A stretch of DNA of 64,000 nucleotides from Parietaria judaica (lineage: Eukaryota > Streptophyta > Magnoliopsida > Rosales > Urticaceae), in assembly GCA_954871525.1 (NCBI GenBank), contig OX940862.1, positions 43,889,732 through 43,953,731 on the forward strand, read 5' to 3'. Under the pieces are notes generated by a model. It did no database searches. It worked only from the letters and a program-made list of their open reading frames with translations, and was not told the DNA's origin. Shown piece after piece: positions 49,454 through 61,299 of this stretch (the stretch's first letter is position 1; each line of letters begins with the position of its first letter). The translations under genes were made by a program, and so were the position numbers.

Positions 49454-52199
49454 TGTTGGAAATTGGATATAGCTCCGACGCCATTTATTGGAAATCGGAT
49501 ATACTAATATCCCAATTTACCTTGAAAAATAACGAAATAGCTTCGATTGCAAATTCATTAAATATACTTTTAACGTCCCGTCCAAATTACCTCGAATATT
49601 ACGCTCTCATCAGTCCGTCCGGGTAACTTCAAAAATAATTTTAAGACGCAAAAGTTACACCGTAACAACATACTGACATCGAGTAATTTGGATAAAGCGA
49701 CCGGATAAATAATTGGCAATTTAATTATCACAATTAATTTCATAACAACATTATTAAATCTAATGTCTATGGAAAATAAATAAATACAATAAAAGGAATT
49801 TTGCATTTATTGACCCAATGCATAAGGCCGAACCTCATTGACGACTTCTGACTGCGCGTTCTGACTTTGGCAGGGCTCCGCCGATGCTGAGGGAAACTCC
49901 CGTGATCTTCCGGGATATTCTCCTGGATTCCTCGAACCGAAGCGTGGGCTTCGCCGGCAGGACTCCGTCGCAAAATTTAACTGGCGGTTCTTTTTAAGCT
50001 TCCGGAGAAAAATATCTCCTAAGCCGAACCAGAAAAGAGATCAGAAGCAGAAAACTCGCAGACCCTAAAGAGAGAGGGAGAGCTCGAGTTTTTGCTCTGG
50101 GGAAAGGTGTGTAAAATGTGTAGAATGAGCTCCCTATTTATAGCCTTTAGCCCGTAACCAAATTTGAAAATTTTACTCCCAAATTTCGAAATTATATATA
50201 TTAAATATAATTAATTATCTTAATCCAAAGGTTTAGATTCAATCTCATCTAAATCCAATGGATATAATTAATTAGGGATTTAATTAAATAAGAAAGACTT
50301 GGTAAAATCAAAAACCAATCTTATCTACTTATTCAAATTTCGAAATTTATATATATAATAATAATAATAATTTCGAAAAATTATTAATTATTATATATAT
50401 TAATTAATTTCCAATCCGACGGTAAAGATTAAATCTTAAACCGATCCAACTGATACAATTAATTAGGTCAAATTCGAAAACCCTAAGCTTGGTCACCAAG
50501 CTATTATTTTCGAATTAGGGTTAGGTCAAAAATCAATTATCTTAATCCAACGGTTGATATTAAATAATTTCCGATCCAATGGATTAAATTGATTTTAGGA
50601 TTTTTGCTAAAATACCAAATATTAGGTACTTATGCCGCAAATATTTAAAAGTTCAAACCAAGTCAAATGCGTGTGAAGTGGTTGAACTTTTCTTGCTGCT
50701 CAATAATCCATATACACATATAATATATAATTAAATATATATCATTATTATTAATATAAATCTATTAATTATTAATTAATTATTAATAAGATATTAATAA
50801 TTAAATTCAAATAATTAAATTATATTAATAATTCCTGATCTCAATATCACACATTAAAATTTCATGGTGCCACACCATCATTTAATTCGTGACATGTGAT
50901 TTAATTTCATAGCTTGTCGTCCCGAACACAAACTTAGAAAATCCATAAATCACAAACCGTAAGTCGGAATGACTTGGTTCAAAAAGCAAAGTTGCTTAGA
51001 ATTTAATTTAAATCAACATGGTGCTGATAGAAAATCTAAATTCTAGCTTTCTTTTTATCAGTTAATTCCGTGTACCAAAATATGGTACTTTTGCCACGCT
51101 GACGATAAAACTATCTGACGTCTGCCAAAGACTTGTCAGTTTTATTAGTCGAGCCAAATGATTAAACATTATCCAGAATGTATTTTAATCACGTACGTAT
51201 CATCCGTTACGGAGATATCTTGGGGACCATGGACCCGTATCACTTAAGCTCCAACGAATCGCTAGATGTTCGTCAAACCTCGTAGTGATTCCACAATAGA
51301 CCCGAGGCTGCACTCTTTAGTGATACGGTATATATTATTCCCTTATAACAGCAGGGTGTCCATTGATACAATCAAATTCCGGTTATTGATCTTTCACTTG
51401 ATGATCCATACATGAGCAGGCGATTTTTACCGTATTGCCTCTCACTGTATTTTCATCCTTAACTTAGTCGGATGATATTATGAGCAACCCACTTATGATT
51501 ACGAGTCATAAGCTGGCCATGGGTAAATCTCACTTCTCACCATCGACAATTAAGGGAATCATCTTGACTATGAAGAGAGCTATGTGATGCCCATATCTAT
51601 GATCAAGCTACCTTCACTGTTGACTATCATGTTCCCAAAATAATAGTGTTGGGAACAGCGGTAATATATTGTGTTCTTAAACGGTTAAATCAAAGAACAA
51701 TCAGGTCAACAGATCAGACTCAAGATCACTCAGGACTTAGATAGATATCCATTTGATCATCTACTAGTGACTCAACTTCAAGTTATCAGTGACGGTCTTA
51801 TATGATAACTTCTTGAGTTTAAGTCAGGTCCAATCCAGTATGAAGACGCTTCATACTTAATGCACTTCTAGTGAATGTGACACACACAGTTAATCCAGAA
51901 TAGGATTATATCACTTAGTCACATTAATGACCTTTTCAATTAATGGGCTCCCACCCAGTTAATCAAGTCACGGACAATTTAAGTTCATTTATTATGATTA
52001 TCAATTCTTCCTCACATTGACTCCGGTGTGATGATAATAACATAATTGCATTCCATTATGAACTATGGATCAAACATTCTATTTTACTCTACTGAAACTA
52101 TAATAAGATTAACATAATAAGTATTATCTTTATTCAACGACTAGTCATAATCTTTTACAAATGGGTTAAAACAGCTTGTTTAAGGACACATGTCCAACA
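49454..52199 (-). mobile_element. 5' LTR of the inner Copia element
   Basis: 2746 bp, TG...CA ends, nearly identical to 41982-44731. It keeps the TATA-type motif (ctatttatag on the plus strand, about 50134-50143), with the leader continuing to 49454. The frames at 49570-49973 mirror those in the other LTR and are not genes. Confidence 0.92.
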
Positions 52200-52204
52200 G
52201 TGCG
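52200..52204. other. Target-site duplication, right (gtgcg)
   Basis: Equals 41977-41981. Confidence 0.9.
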
Positions 52205-52609
52205 GTTTCTAGTTCCTCAAGTGCGAGGAAAGCAAAGGAACCGTATGAAAGCTGGATCCAAGCCAACAATCGCTCAATGGGTTATATACTAGCCAGCAAA
52301 GGCGATGCGTTGAGGGTCGAGCTGCAAACCCTTAAGATTGCATACGAAATGACGGAGTTTCTCCAAGGCATATATGGGACATAGTAAGTGCAGGCTTATC
52401 ATGATGCGACTCATCTTTATATGAACTCCAGAATGAAACGTGGGACTAACGTCCGTGATCACGTAATGGATATGACGAATCACTTCAATGAAGTTGAATT
52501 GCATGGTGCAAAGGTGGATGATAAGTCCCAAGTAAGTATCATTCTGAACTCACTTTCAGCGGACTTTGTGTTAGTCACCAATAACTACATTATGAATAAG
52601 TTGGACTAA
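52205..52609 (+). pseudogene. Copia gag, 3' portion (outer element)
   Basis: This continues the Gag frame from 41981. It contains SWIQANNRSMGYILASKGDA and LKIAYEMTEFLQGIYGT, a stop at 52382, then YMNSRMKRGTNVRDHVMDM, HFNEVELHGAKVDDKSQVS and NNYIMNKLD with a stop near 52609. These are conserved Gag phrases of plant Copia elements. The zinc knuckle and protease expected next are not visible. Confidence 0.82.
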
Positions 52610-54409
52610 GGATTTAAGAGAAGTATAAGTTTCGATCATGGTTTTAAGTTTCATACTTTGTTATGTTTTTTTATTCTTGGTTATGCTTATATCATTCAGT
52701 TAAATTCTTGGATAATGGAAATAATGAGAGAATTTCATATTTCTTATTTTATTTCGCAAATCTTGATGCATCAATAGAAGTTTCAAACTTTTAATTTATT
52801 GATGTGTGACAAGTAGTTTTCCATTATGATGAATGAATGATTTACCGATAAGATAACTAAAAAATTACAAACAATTAAAATAGGATGTTCATTAGATAAG
52901 TACTATATAGTATAAATATCTAAGATGTTAAAAGAGACGATACGTTCGTTTTAATTCCCAGAAACATCTAGATGATGTTTTGAATATCTTTAAGATATCC
53001 AGATATGAAACCCTAAGTCATAATTAGAGATTTTAGAATACTCAAATGTAGTGGGAGCTCTGTCAACGAATCCCAGGCTACGAGTATCGACTAAATCAAC
53101 ATGAATATTTTGATATAGAGACACGTTGAACTTCATGGTATAAATGAATAAGTTTAATTATGAATTAAATGCAGGAAGGATACAAAATAGTTGACTTTAG
53201 CCATTGTCTAAAACCGAAGTACTTAATTAACGGTTTAAATGTACCGTAAGTATTTAAGGTAAGAGAGCAATAGACAGAAGAGTAATGCCTTAATATCGAG
53301 AGTATTAATTGATGGTGATTCCCTAGAAATAAAGAGAGAAAAGAAAGTGTAGAATCTTTTGGCTCTCTGATTTCTATGCTATCTAGCCAGATTCTCTTGT
53401 CCATTGCCTATATCCTCGAACGAGCGATGACAGATAAATTTCATATGTCTATCTGAATGGAAAAGTTGACTAGCATTATCCTTATGGATTTGTTCCAGAT
53501 TGTATTTTGTATGATGAGGATTTAAAGTTAAAATTTACGGTATAATTTAATCTGTGTTGGATAAATGTAATATTTTAAAAAAACTTAGAAGCTTAAGGTT
53601 CTTAAACCTTAAAGCAAAAGCTTAATTTTTATTGAGTCCCGCGTATAGAATCTTAACCATGGTTTCATGAGTTTGATGTATAAACAAATAATTACGAATC
53701 AATCGATGTAATTATTTTTTAACAACATGATGGTTTTAGTATTAAAAGATTACTCAGTTTGTTAGAGTTTATGAGTGCGCAGCTAAAGCGTACTAGGGAG
53801 AACTTCTATGAAACACTGATGATTATTTCGATAAACCAACATGTTCCTTGATAAATTCACAGGGTGAAAATGAATCTCTCGTTCATCTGGGTATAAAAGG
53901 AAGAACTTAAATGCATGAACATTAAGAGAGTTTTAAAAATCTCAAGTAATATTGTATTAATGACAAAGCCATAATTGGACACTTAGGATTATGAGAACCA
54001 GTAATTAGTGTCTAACTTTATTAAGGTAGTGATGTAATTGTTATTCGTTAACAACAACTTCAGATCACAAGAGTCCTAATGGTAACTAATTTAATGTCAT
54101 GGACATTAATTTGATATAGTCAAGCTCAGACATCCTCACGGATGCAAAGCAATTCATATTGCAAATGAAACCGGGAACATTATACTAAAGCATATTGGTA
54201 GTTTCAGTGGGAGCTTTGAACCATATAAGGGTTAAAACAAGGAACACAATCTTCTTGATAAGATTGTAGCAACATAGAAACATAATAGAAGTTATGACTA
54301 ATTGACAACTCTATATTCATGAAGAAAAATGTTAAGAATAAAGTCTCAGGAGACTTTGATGGAAAAACAAGTTTTAAGGAAACGATGCATCTTCTGTGCA
54401 ATAGGAGAT
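52610..54409 (+). other. Noncoding interior of the outer Copia element
   Basis: About 1.8 kb without a recognisable protease, integrase or reverse transcriptase. Phrases such as agtgggagct (53050, 54207) and the polypurine-like ataggagatt (54401-54410) suggest a gag-only, non-autonomous element that lost pol. Confidence 0.4.
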
Positions 54410-56394
54410 TGTTGGACATATTTTTCATATGCCCTCTACTCAGATTCTAATCTCGCTTGTATAAGACTAAACATCGTTTACCTAAGAATGAATAGTAGTT
54501 ATTAATGTTAATCTTATATAGTTATCTTTGTATTATATATAGAGAATGTTAATTGAATGTTTGATCCATAATTCTTTAATTATGCAATCGTGCTTAGTCA
54601 TCACAACTAGTCTACTGTAAGGAGGTTTGACTATCACGATTAAGGCGAACTTAACAGGTCCATGGTCTAGATTAGAAATGGGAATTTCTAAGGTGTGAAC
54701 GACCATTGATGAACTTAATAACATTAAGTGCGGTGATATATTACCGGATCACATGCATTGTTGAGTTCTTATCAAGTGTGAAGTGACTTCATATTGGACG
54801 GACTAGACTTATATCCGAAATATCAATTAAGTCATACACTGATGACAGTACTATATGGTCGTTTGGATTACCAGATAGGAATAGGCTGATGTCCCGAGCA
54901 TTGTGGACTTGTACGGTTCACTTATATAATCTTTGATTTAATAGTTACAGAGTACAGCTTAGTACTCCTAACACTTTTATTTGGGAATAGACGGTTGACC
55001 AGGATAAGTTGCACAATGGCAGATATAGACAACATCTTTATGATATACTTATTATGATTTGTGGGAAACGAAAGGGTACTCATGATCAGCTAATCGGATT
55101 CATCATTCCATGAGTGAGTAGTTTGTAATAATTATAGATTAAGATAGTGTCGTAAAAAGGACAGAACGGTAAAATCACCCTTTTAATGAGTATCATAATA
55201 AAAAGAAGGCTTAGTATACCATATATATGATTGTATCAATGGACACGTGTGTTCAGGAAGATAATATTAGTATACACTTGAGAGTTGAGACGAGAGCTAT
55301 AGTGGAATGTAATCGAGATTGGTAAAACTCTACACTTTTACCAAAGTTTGACTGTATACGTCCATATGTCCCCTTTGTAACTCCACAATGGTGACATCGC
55401 AAATAATGTTCAAATGTGTCTTTGAACATAGGATATTCCAATCAGATTCGATTCGTGATTGTTGTCACGAATCACTGATTACCCTAAATAATGGCAAAAG
55501 TACCAAAGTTTTGGTAAGCCAATGAAACTGGAAAAGGGTGATTGAATTTAATTCTTGGATATCCCCAGGGTTGTAGGAAAATAAATTCTGGTGTAGTTAT
55601 GATTTTGAATGGTGTCAATCTGACGAACGGTTTGAGATTTATAATAATAAGAGTTTTTTGGTCTAGGACTAAAATTTCACTGCTATTTAAATAAAAAATT
55701 AGAGAAATTAAATATTGGTATTTATACTTGAAATATTTAAATGAGAGATGTATTAAAAACGATTTACATATATGAATATGCAATTTTAGATTAATAAAAT
55801 CATGAAAATATAAAGATTTGAGTTCTTAAATCTCTAAGGTATTTTCTAAGGAAAAAAAAAGATATAAATTAGATTTATTCATTATTTGATTTAATTATTT
55901 AAATCAAATCTTTGAGTGAATATCTCCAATTGGTAGGAATAAATATTTGAAAGTTGGTTGAGAGATTTTCTCCAAAGTGGTTAGGTCATTTTCTATAAAT
56001 AGGACATTGAACCTGAAACACACACCGCAGCTTAGAATATAGAGAATTAGAACTCTCTCTCTCTCTCCCTCTCCCTCTCTGTCTGTCTGTCTCCCCCCCC
56101 CCCCCCCCCCCCCCCCCCCACAACGCATCCCCGCGACGTAGTCCCAGAGCATACATCGGAAGGCTTCTGGGTGAATCTTCTTCAATAAAATCGAAGATAA
56201 CCTTAAGAACGGATTCAGAGACTTCGAATTTGATAAGCTACACAGTCTTGATATTTACTGATTATGATAGTATTATTTATTAAAACTCAAGGCTTGGAAT
56301 AAAACAAGATAACAAGTTAGCAAATTAAAACAATTAATTCATCATGATTTTGGAAAATTAATTATAAGTTGTTTTTGAAACAGACGCTTTGACA
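54410..56394 (+). mobile_element. LTR of the outer Copia element (limits approximate)
   Basis: It begins tgttggacat right after a polypurine-like tract. A TATA motif (tctataaatagg, about 55992-56003) is followed by a pyrimidine-rich leader. It seems to end near 56394, where attggtatgagactc (56400-56414) resembles an initiator-tRNA primer site with two changes. A primer site after this LTR would make it a 5' LTR as well, for example in a tandem arrangement. I cannot find a partner LTR. Confidence 0.5.
56053..56119. repeat. (CT)n, (TGTC)n and a run of 27 C
   Basis: A pyrimidine tract ends in an uninterrupted C run at 56093-56119. The Gly-rich minus-strand open frame at 55904-56185 is produced by this run. 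Confidence 0.9.
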
Positions 56395-56945
56395 GGGTTA
56401 TTGGTATGAGACTCTAACCCAGAAGATTTTTAAATGTCAAACTGTGTGACAAATCAACGATTACAATTTCTTATTAGTCAATGGATATCCTTTTAGGGTC
56501 TGGATCCGCAGATACGACCAGAGATCAGTGTCTGAGGATACCGACAACCAACTCCATGCGTACCAATAATTTGATCGTTAGAACTCCTTGGTAATGCTGC
56601 GATAGACTTGCTTTAACGGCATCGGAAACCGGACTCAAGATTAGTGGGTACTTTGTAAATGGGATGGCGAGACTCGTGTATAATACCACTTACGAAGCAA
56701 CTTGATCGGACGACAGACTCAACAAAATTTGTGACTTCACACTATCTCCGAACATTAAATGGCCCACACACTATGCCACGATCACACACACCCCAAAAGT
56801 GACGATCTATACCTGCAAATCATGGAATCAAAAATATCAATAAATATTGTGTCAAATAAATAGATCATCCATCTAAGGATACTAAATAAATATCTTCTCA
56901 TAATTAAAAGTTTAAGTAGGTTAGGGCATGTTCGCCAAGCATCCA
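56395..56945. other. Unassigned stretch between the LTR and the palindrome
   Basis: Mixed composition; no gene, terminal repeat or clear retrotransposon protein found. Confidence 0.3.
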
Positions 56946-57111
56946 GACTCGCACCGTTCAATGTACGAATTACATGACGAGCTTATAAAAACATAACCCT
57001 ATTATTAACGCATCTCCTCACAATTAAATTAATAATACAAATCAAAGCCTTTAACGACATAATTCCACAACTATTGCACCCTAATTAACGCAACCTATTA
57101 TGTAATTGAAT

Positions 57112-58163
57112 CTATTGTGGTATGTAGTTTACAACTTGGTGAATTGTCGTTTTTCTGTCATTGCCGAAGCAGAAAATGTACAAGCCCACAATGGTTGACA
57201 AATAAGCAGCGTTAAACCACGATCTGTGTTCCCAAAAACCTACGCCCTGAAAGACTCCAACACAAAAAATGGAAAATTTGTTTGTTCCTGAAAGTATTTT
57301 ATCAATGAGGATGATGCAGGAAGCAAACACCTCTATGGCCGACGAATATGAGAGTGCGCCCATGTCAGTCATAAAAGTTGGCACTAAGTTGGGCCAGCCC
57401 AACCCTTTTCGGGGCCTTGGGCAAATCATTAATATGAGACTTTTTTTTGAGCCTGCAATATAACATTGCAGGAGCTATAGTATAACCGTATTGCAGGAGA
57501 TATATGGTATTGCAAAACTTATACAACGCATTAATATGCTACTCTAAAACCTGCCTTGGGCGGCCGCCCAACTAGCCCATAGGTTAGGCCGGGCTTGGCA
57601 GTAAGACCACCAAAGCTGGGATCAAGACAAAAGACTTCCTCGCACTGATCGACAAACTTCCTATCTCCATCAAAAAATGTGGAAACACCTTATGTAAGGT
57701 TTCGCTTTCTAGAACTAGGAACCCTACCGCCATGAAGAAGAGTTCTAGGTTTGCGCTACTATTGACTATACGTTTTCCTATATTCCCAAAAGAATATTCG
57801 GTTATTTCCGAATAGCTTCTAAGTTTGGGGTTGGCATCTATACACCTTCTTAGTAAGTTTGTTGTGTAATGTGTTCTTGCCGCTACTAGTAGAAATAGTA
57901 TCAGACTCGCCCAACCTTTCGAGGCGGCATATGGAATCGTCAATATACCAATTCCTGAAAAATAAAAAATTTATATAATTAAGTTAATTGTGAACCATGA
58001 AAATATAACAAAGAATCGAATTGTTTAAGTTGAAAAAAAAATATACTTACCAAAAAAAGAGTTTACGCAGTTGAAACATGTTTTCATTATGCTTGATCCA
58101 GCCGAACCCGTACTCATCACATTTATACGCTCCATATCTTTTAATTGGATTGATCACGATCAT
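57112..58163 (-). pseudogene. AVT1-like amino-acid transporter fragment, arm A
   Basis: The first visible exon (58163-58051) reads SAGSSIMKTCFNCVNSFFG and ends at a gtaagt donor. The next exon starts at 57954 with GIGILTIPYAASKGWASLIL, then NLLRRCIDANPKLRSYSEI and LVLESETLHKVFPHF up to about 57603. It is interrupted by a small transposon (57386-57594). The frame then resumes as TFMTDMGALSYSSAIEVFAS and GVFQGVGFWEHRSWF (57385 to about 57112). These match the first five or so membrane segments of plant AVT1-type vacuolar amino-acid transporters (AAAP family). The C-terminal half is missing, so it is a truncated pseudogene. It sits just downstream of SWEET exons in the same direction. Confidence 0.85.
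57386..57594. mobile_element. Small transposon inside the AVT1 exon, arm A
   Basis: Bounded by ttggcact (57378-57385) and ttggcagt (57595-57602), a target duplication with one mismatch. The ends are rich in gggccagccc and gggcggccgccc words. An inverted copy lies at the same exon position in arm B (61869-62040). Confidence 0.7.
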
Positions 58164-58333
58164 GATGAAAATACATAATTATATATATATAACTAAATAG
58201 GGGCATCATAAATATTTTTGTTGATAGTATAAGAAAAGATAAAATCATTGGGTTCGGGTTAATTCTAACTCATTATTCATAAGAACTAGATTAAAAAATA
58301 TGATTATTAATAATTGTCGGTAATCGCGCTTAC

Positions 58334-59674
58334 CGCGATGAAGTAATCGTTAACGAGGAGACTATAGATGAACCACAGAACGACGCATATGTTTAAGCAG
58401 AATGATACAGGGAGAGGCTAAAATTCCACACCCTTTGTCCTGATAACATGCGTCTGATTAGGAGAGACGCTTAGGCATATTAATTTGCAAATAAATAAAT
58501 AATTAATTAATTAATCTTTATTTAACTTCCATGATGTAAAGATGGGCTGCGAAAACACAGATGGAGGACACGGCGCATATCCATCCACGACGGTTTGTCG
58601 GCAAGGTCCGCTATGGGCACTGAACCACGTCAAAAGTAAAATCAACCCGAAAACTCCCAAGTTGAAGAAATCTAGGAGCTTCACAGTATAATCTGCATAG
58701 AATATAGAGAAATAAATATTTTGTTACACACGTTAAAACACTAGTTAATATGCCCTAGGGGTAAAAACCGCTTTTTAAATCCATGTCCTAGTTTTCTTGT
58801 ATTTTTTAATCAGTAGCATGTAAAACAATTTTTTTTCTTTCTTTCTTAGAGCTGAGAACTATTTATTTAATGGCTTTAAACCGGTACATAACCGGGACCA
58901 ATAATCGGTCTAGTAAAAAGAATAATTTTTTACCTCTTCTTAGCAGGACTCATAGTATCGGATTTCAAAATTTGTACAGCTAATTCCCAATTTTTTCTAT
59001 CCTAAAATACCAATTCTTAAACCGGTAATGGGAACAAGTACTCATCAAAGTTACATGTGAAAAGTTTCCCATTCATGCAACGTCATTATAGACAAATATA
59101 GTTGCGGGGGCCTAAAAGAGTGGTAACAGTAAATGCCGGTTCCCAATATGTTATTTCTAAAGTAGAAAAAATTTTAACTAGTAGAAGAACCGTACCTGGA
59201 TTTTTGGCCGGGCATAGAAGAGGAAGATGGCGAGATATATTGATTCGACGGCGCATCCGACGGAGTTGATGGCTATTATGAGAATTCCATTAGTTTCGAG
59301 GAGACCATAGTAGACTGTGAGCATCGAGCTGAAGTGCGTCACTGAATACGGTTATCCGGTAAAATGTTGGTCTAAAAAATACAAACAATTTATCTACTAA
59401 TTACTGCCATGTATACTCATCATTTATATATATATATATATATAAATATCACAATTGTGTGTATAATTGTTGTATTTACAGTGGAGCTAAGTAGACCAGA
59501 AACGACACGATATTATCTGCAATTTGGATACCAAACATTAATATATATAATTAGATGATGGTTCATAATTAAGCTATATATATATATGTTAAAAGTATGT
59601 AATATATATATATATTGTTAAATTACCAAAACTGCCAAAAATAAAAGCCAGGTTGGAAGTAGCGGTGAATGCAA
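58334..59674 (-). pseudogene. SWEET sugar transporter fragment, arm A (exons 1-5)
   Basis: Exons on the minus strand: 59674-59627 (AFTATSNLAFIFGSF), 59516-59480 (NIVSFLVYLAP, 37 nt), 59371-59206 (FSSMLTVYYGLLETNGILI, GCAVESIYLAIFLFYARPK), 58692-58530 (YTVKLLDFFNLGVFGLILL, GWICAVSSICVF) and 58453-58334 (120 nt; PLPVSFCLNICVVLWFIYSL, LVNDYFIA). The 37 and 120 nt exons are typical of SWEET genes, which encode sugar uniporters with two MtN3 triple-helix bundles. Defects are loss of the start ATG, ~43 nt missing from exon 3 relative to arm B, a 1 nt shift in exon 4, a stop in exon 5, and no sixth exon. Intron 3 holds transposon-like sequence shared with arm B. Confidence 0.88.
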
Positions 59675-59715
59675 TATATATATATTCAAAACAACAAGAA
59701 ATATATATATATATA

Positions 59716-61095
59716 ATGGCATTCACCGGTACTTCCAACCTGGCTTTTATTTTTGGCAGTTTTGATAATTTAACAATATATATTACATAGTACTTTTAAC
59801 ATATATATATATGGTTTATATATGAACTCTCATCTAATTGTATATATTAATGTTTGATATACAAATTGCAGGTAATATCGTGTCGTTTCTTGCCTACTTA
59901 GCTCAATTGTAAGTATAACAATAATACACACGTTTGTGATATATATATATATATGATATGTATACATAGCAGTAATTAATTGATAAATTTTTTGTATGTT
60001 TCAGGCAAATATTTTACCGCATATATAGGAAGAAAGCGACAGAGGATTTCCAAGCGATACCATATTCAGTGGCACTCTTCAGCTCGATGCTCATACTCTA
60101 CTATGGTCTCCTCAAAAGAATGGAATTGTCATATTAGTCATCAACTCCTTCGGATGCTCCGTCAAATCAATATATCCGCCGTCTTCCTCGTCTATGCCCG
60201 GCCGAAAATCTGGGTACGTTTCCTCTACCGATTAAAAAATTGCTACTATATAAATAACATATTGGGAACCGGCATTTACCTTTACAACTTTTCTATGCCC
60301 CAGCAAAAATTAGAATGTATTTTTTCACTATATTTGTATATAATGACGTTGCGTGTATTGGAGACTTTTCTACATGTAACTCTGATGAGTACTCGTTCCC
60401 ATTACCGGTTGAAGAATTGGTATTTTAGGATAAAAAATTTGGGAATTAGCTATGCAAATTTTTAGATCCAATACAATAAGTCCGGTTAGGAAGAGTTAAA
60501 AATTATACATTTTACTAGACCGATTATTGGTCCCAGTTATGTACAGTTTTAAAGCCGTTAAATAAATAGGTCTCAGCTCGAAGAAAGAAAGAAAAAATTG
60601 TTTTACATGCTACTGATTAAAAAATACAAGAAAACTAGGACAGGGATTTAAAAAGCAGTTTTTACCCCTAGGGCATATTAACTAGTGTTTTAACGTGTAT
60701 AACAACATATGTATTGCTTATTTACCATATTCTATGAAGATTTACATTGTGAAGCTCCTAGCTTTCTTTAAACTGGGAGTTTTCGGGTTGATTTTACTTT
60801 CGACATGGTTCGGAGCCCCTGACGGACCTTGCCGACAATCCGTCGTTGGATGGATCTGCGCCCTGTCCTCCAACTGTGTTTTACAGCCCCTCTTAGCATC
60901 ATGATACTTAGATCTAGACTAATTAATTATTTATTGATTAAAAAATTAATATTCCTAATCGTCTCTCCTAATCAGAGACATGTTATCAAGACAAAGAGTG
61001 TGGAACTTTTGCCTCTCCCTGTATCATTCTGCTTAACCATATGCGTCGTTAAGTGGTTCTTCTACGGTCTCCTCATCAACAATTACTTCATCGCG
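59716..61095 (+). pseudogene. SWEET sugar transporter fragment, arm B (exons 1-5)
   Basis: Exons: 59716-59764 (MAFTGTSNLAFIFGSF), about 59872-59908 (GNIVSFLAYLAQ), 60005-60213 ([35 protein letters not shown]), 60740-60902 (LLAFFKLGVFGLILLSTWF, QSVVGWICALSSNCV) and 60976-61095 (RHVIKTKSVELLPLPVSFCL, FFYGLLINNYFIA). It keeps the start ATG. However, the exon-1 donor gt has become at, exon 3 has a frameshift after YYGLLK, exon 4 has a frame change near its end, and its donor is lost. The sixth exon is absent, as in arm A. Conserved MtN3 phrases and exon sizes make the family secure. Confidence 0.88.
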
Positions 61096-61299
61096 CGCGG
61101 CAAACGTGATTACCGACAATTATTAATAATGAAATCTTTTTTTAATCTAGTTCTTATTAATAATCAGTTAGTTTATATTTTCTTATTACTAACGGATCGA
61201 ATTAACCCGAACCCAATGACTTTATCTTTTCTTATTACTATCAACTGAAATAATTATGATGCGCCGATATTGTTATGTATGTAATTATTGATTTTCATC

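Larger units (their letters stand above)
41982..52199 (-). mobile_element. Copia retrotransposon with two LTRs (10.2 kb), minus orientation, nested in Copia gag
   Basis: Two ~2.75 kb direct repeats (41982-44731 and 49454-52199) flank a 4.7 kb internal region, with a perfect 5 bp target duplication (gtgcg). On the minus strand the order is 5' LTR (52199-49454), primer-binding site, GC-rich leader, decayed pol, polypurine tract and 3' LTR (44731-41982). By eye the LTRs differ at only about 1-2% of positions, so the insertion is recent. The pol region has many stops, so the element probably moved with proteins supplied by a relative. Confidence 0.93.

Noticed and set aside
55904..56185. Gly-rich minus-strand open frame
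   Set aside because: Produced by the C run and CT repeat.
59980..60465. 161-codon open frame
   Set aside because: Contains SWEET exon 3 mostly out of frame plus intron; not a gene of its own.
60695..60904. Open frame as a separate small membrane protein
   Set aside because: It is SWEET exon 4 of arm B with read-through into introns.
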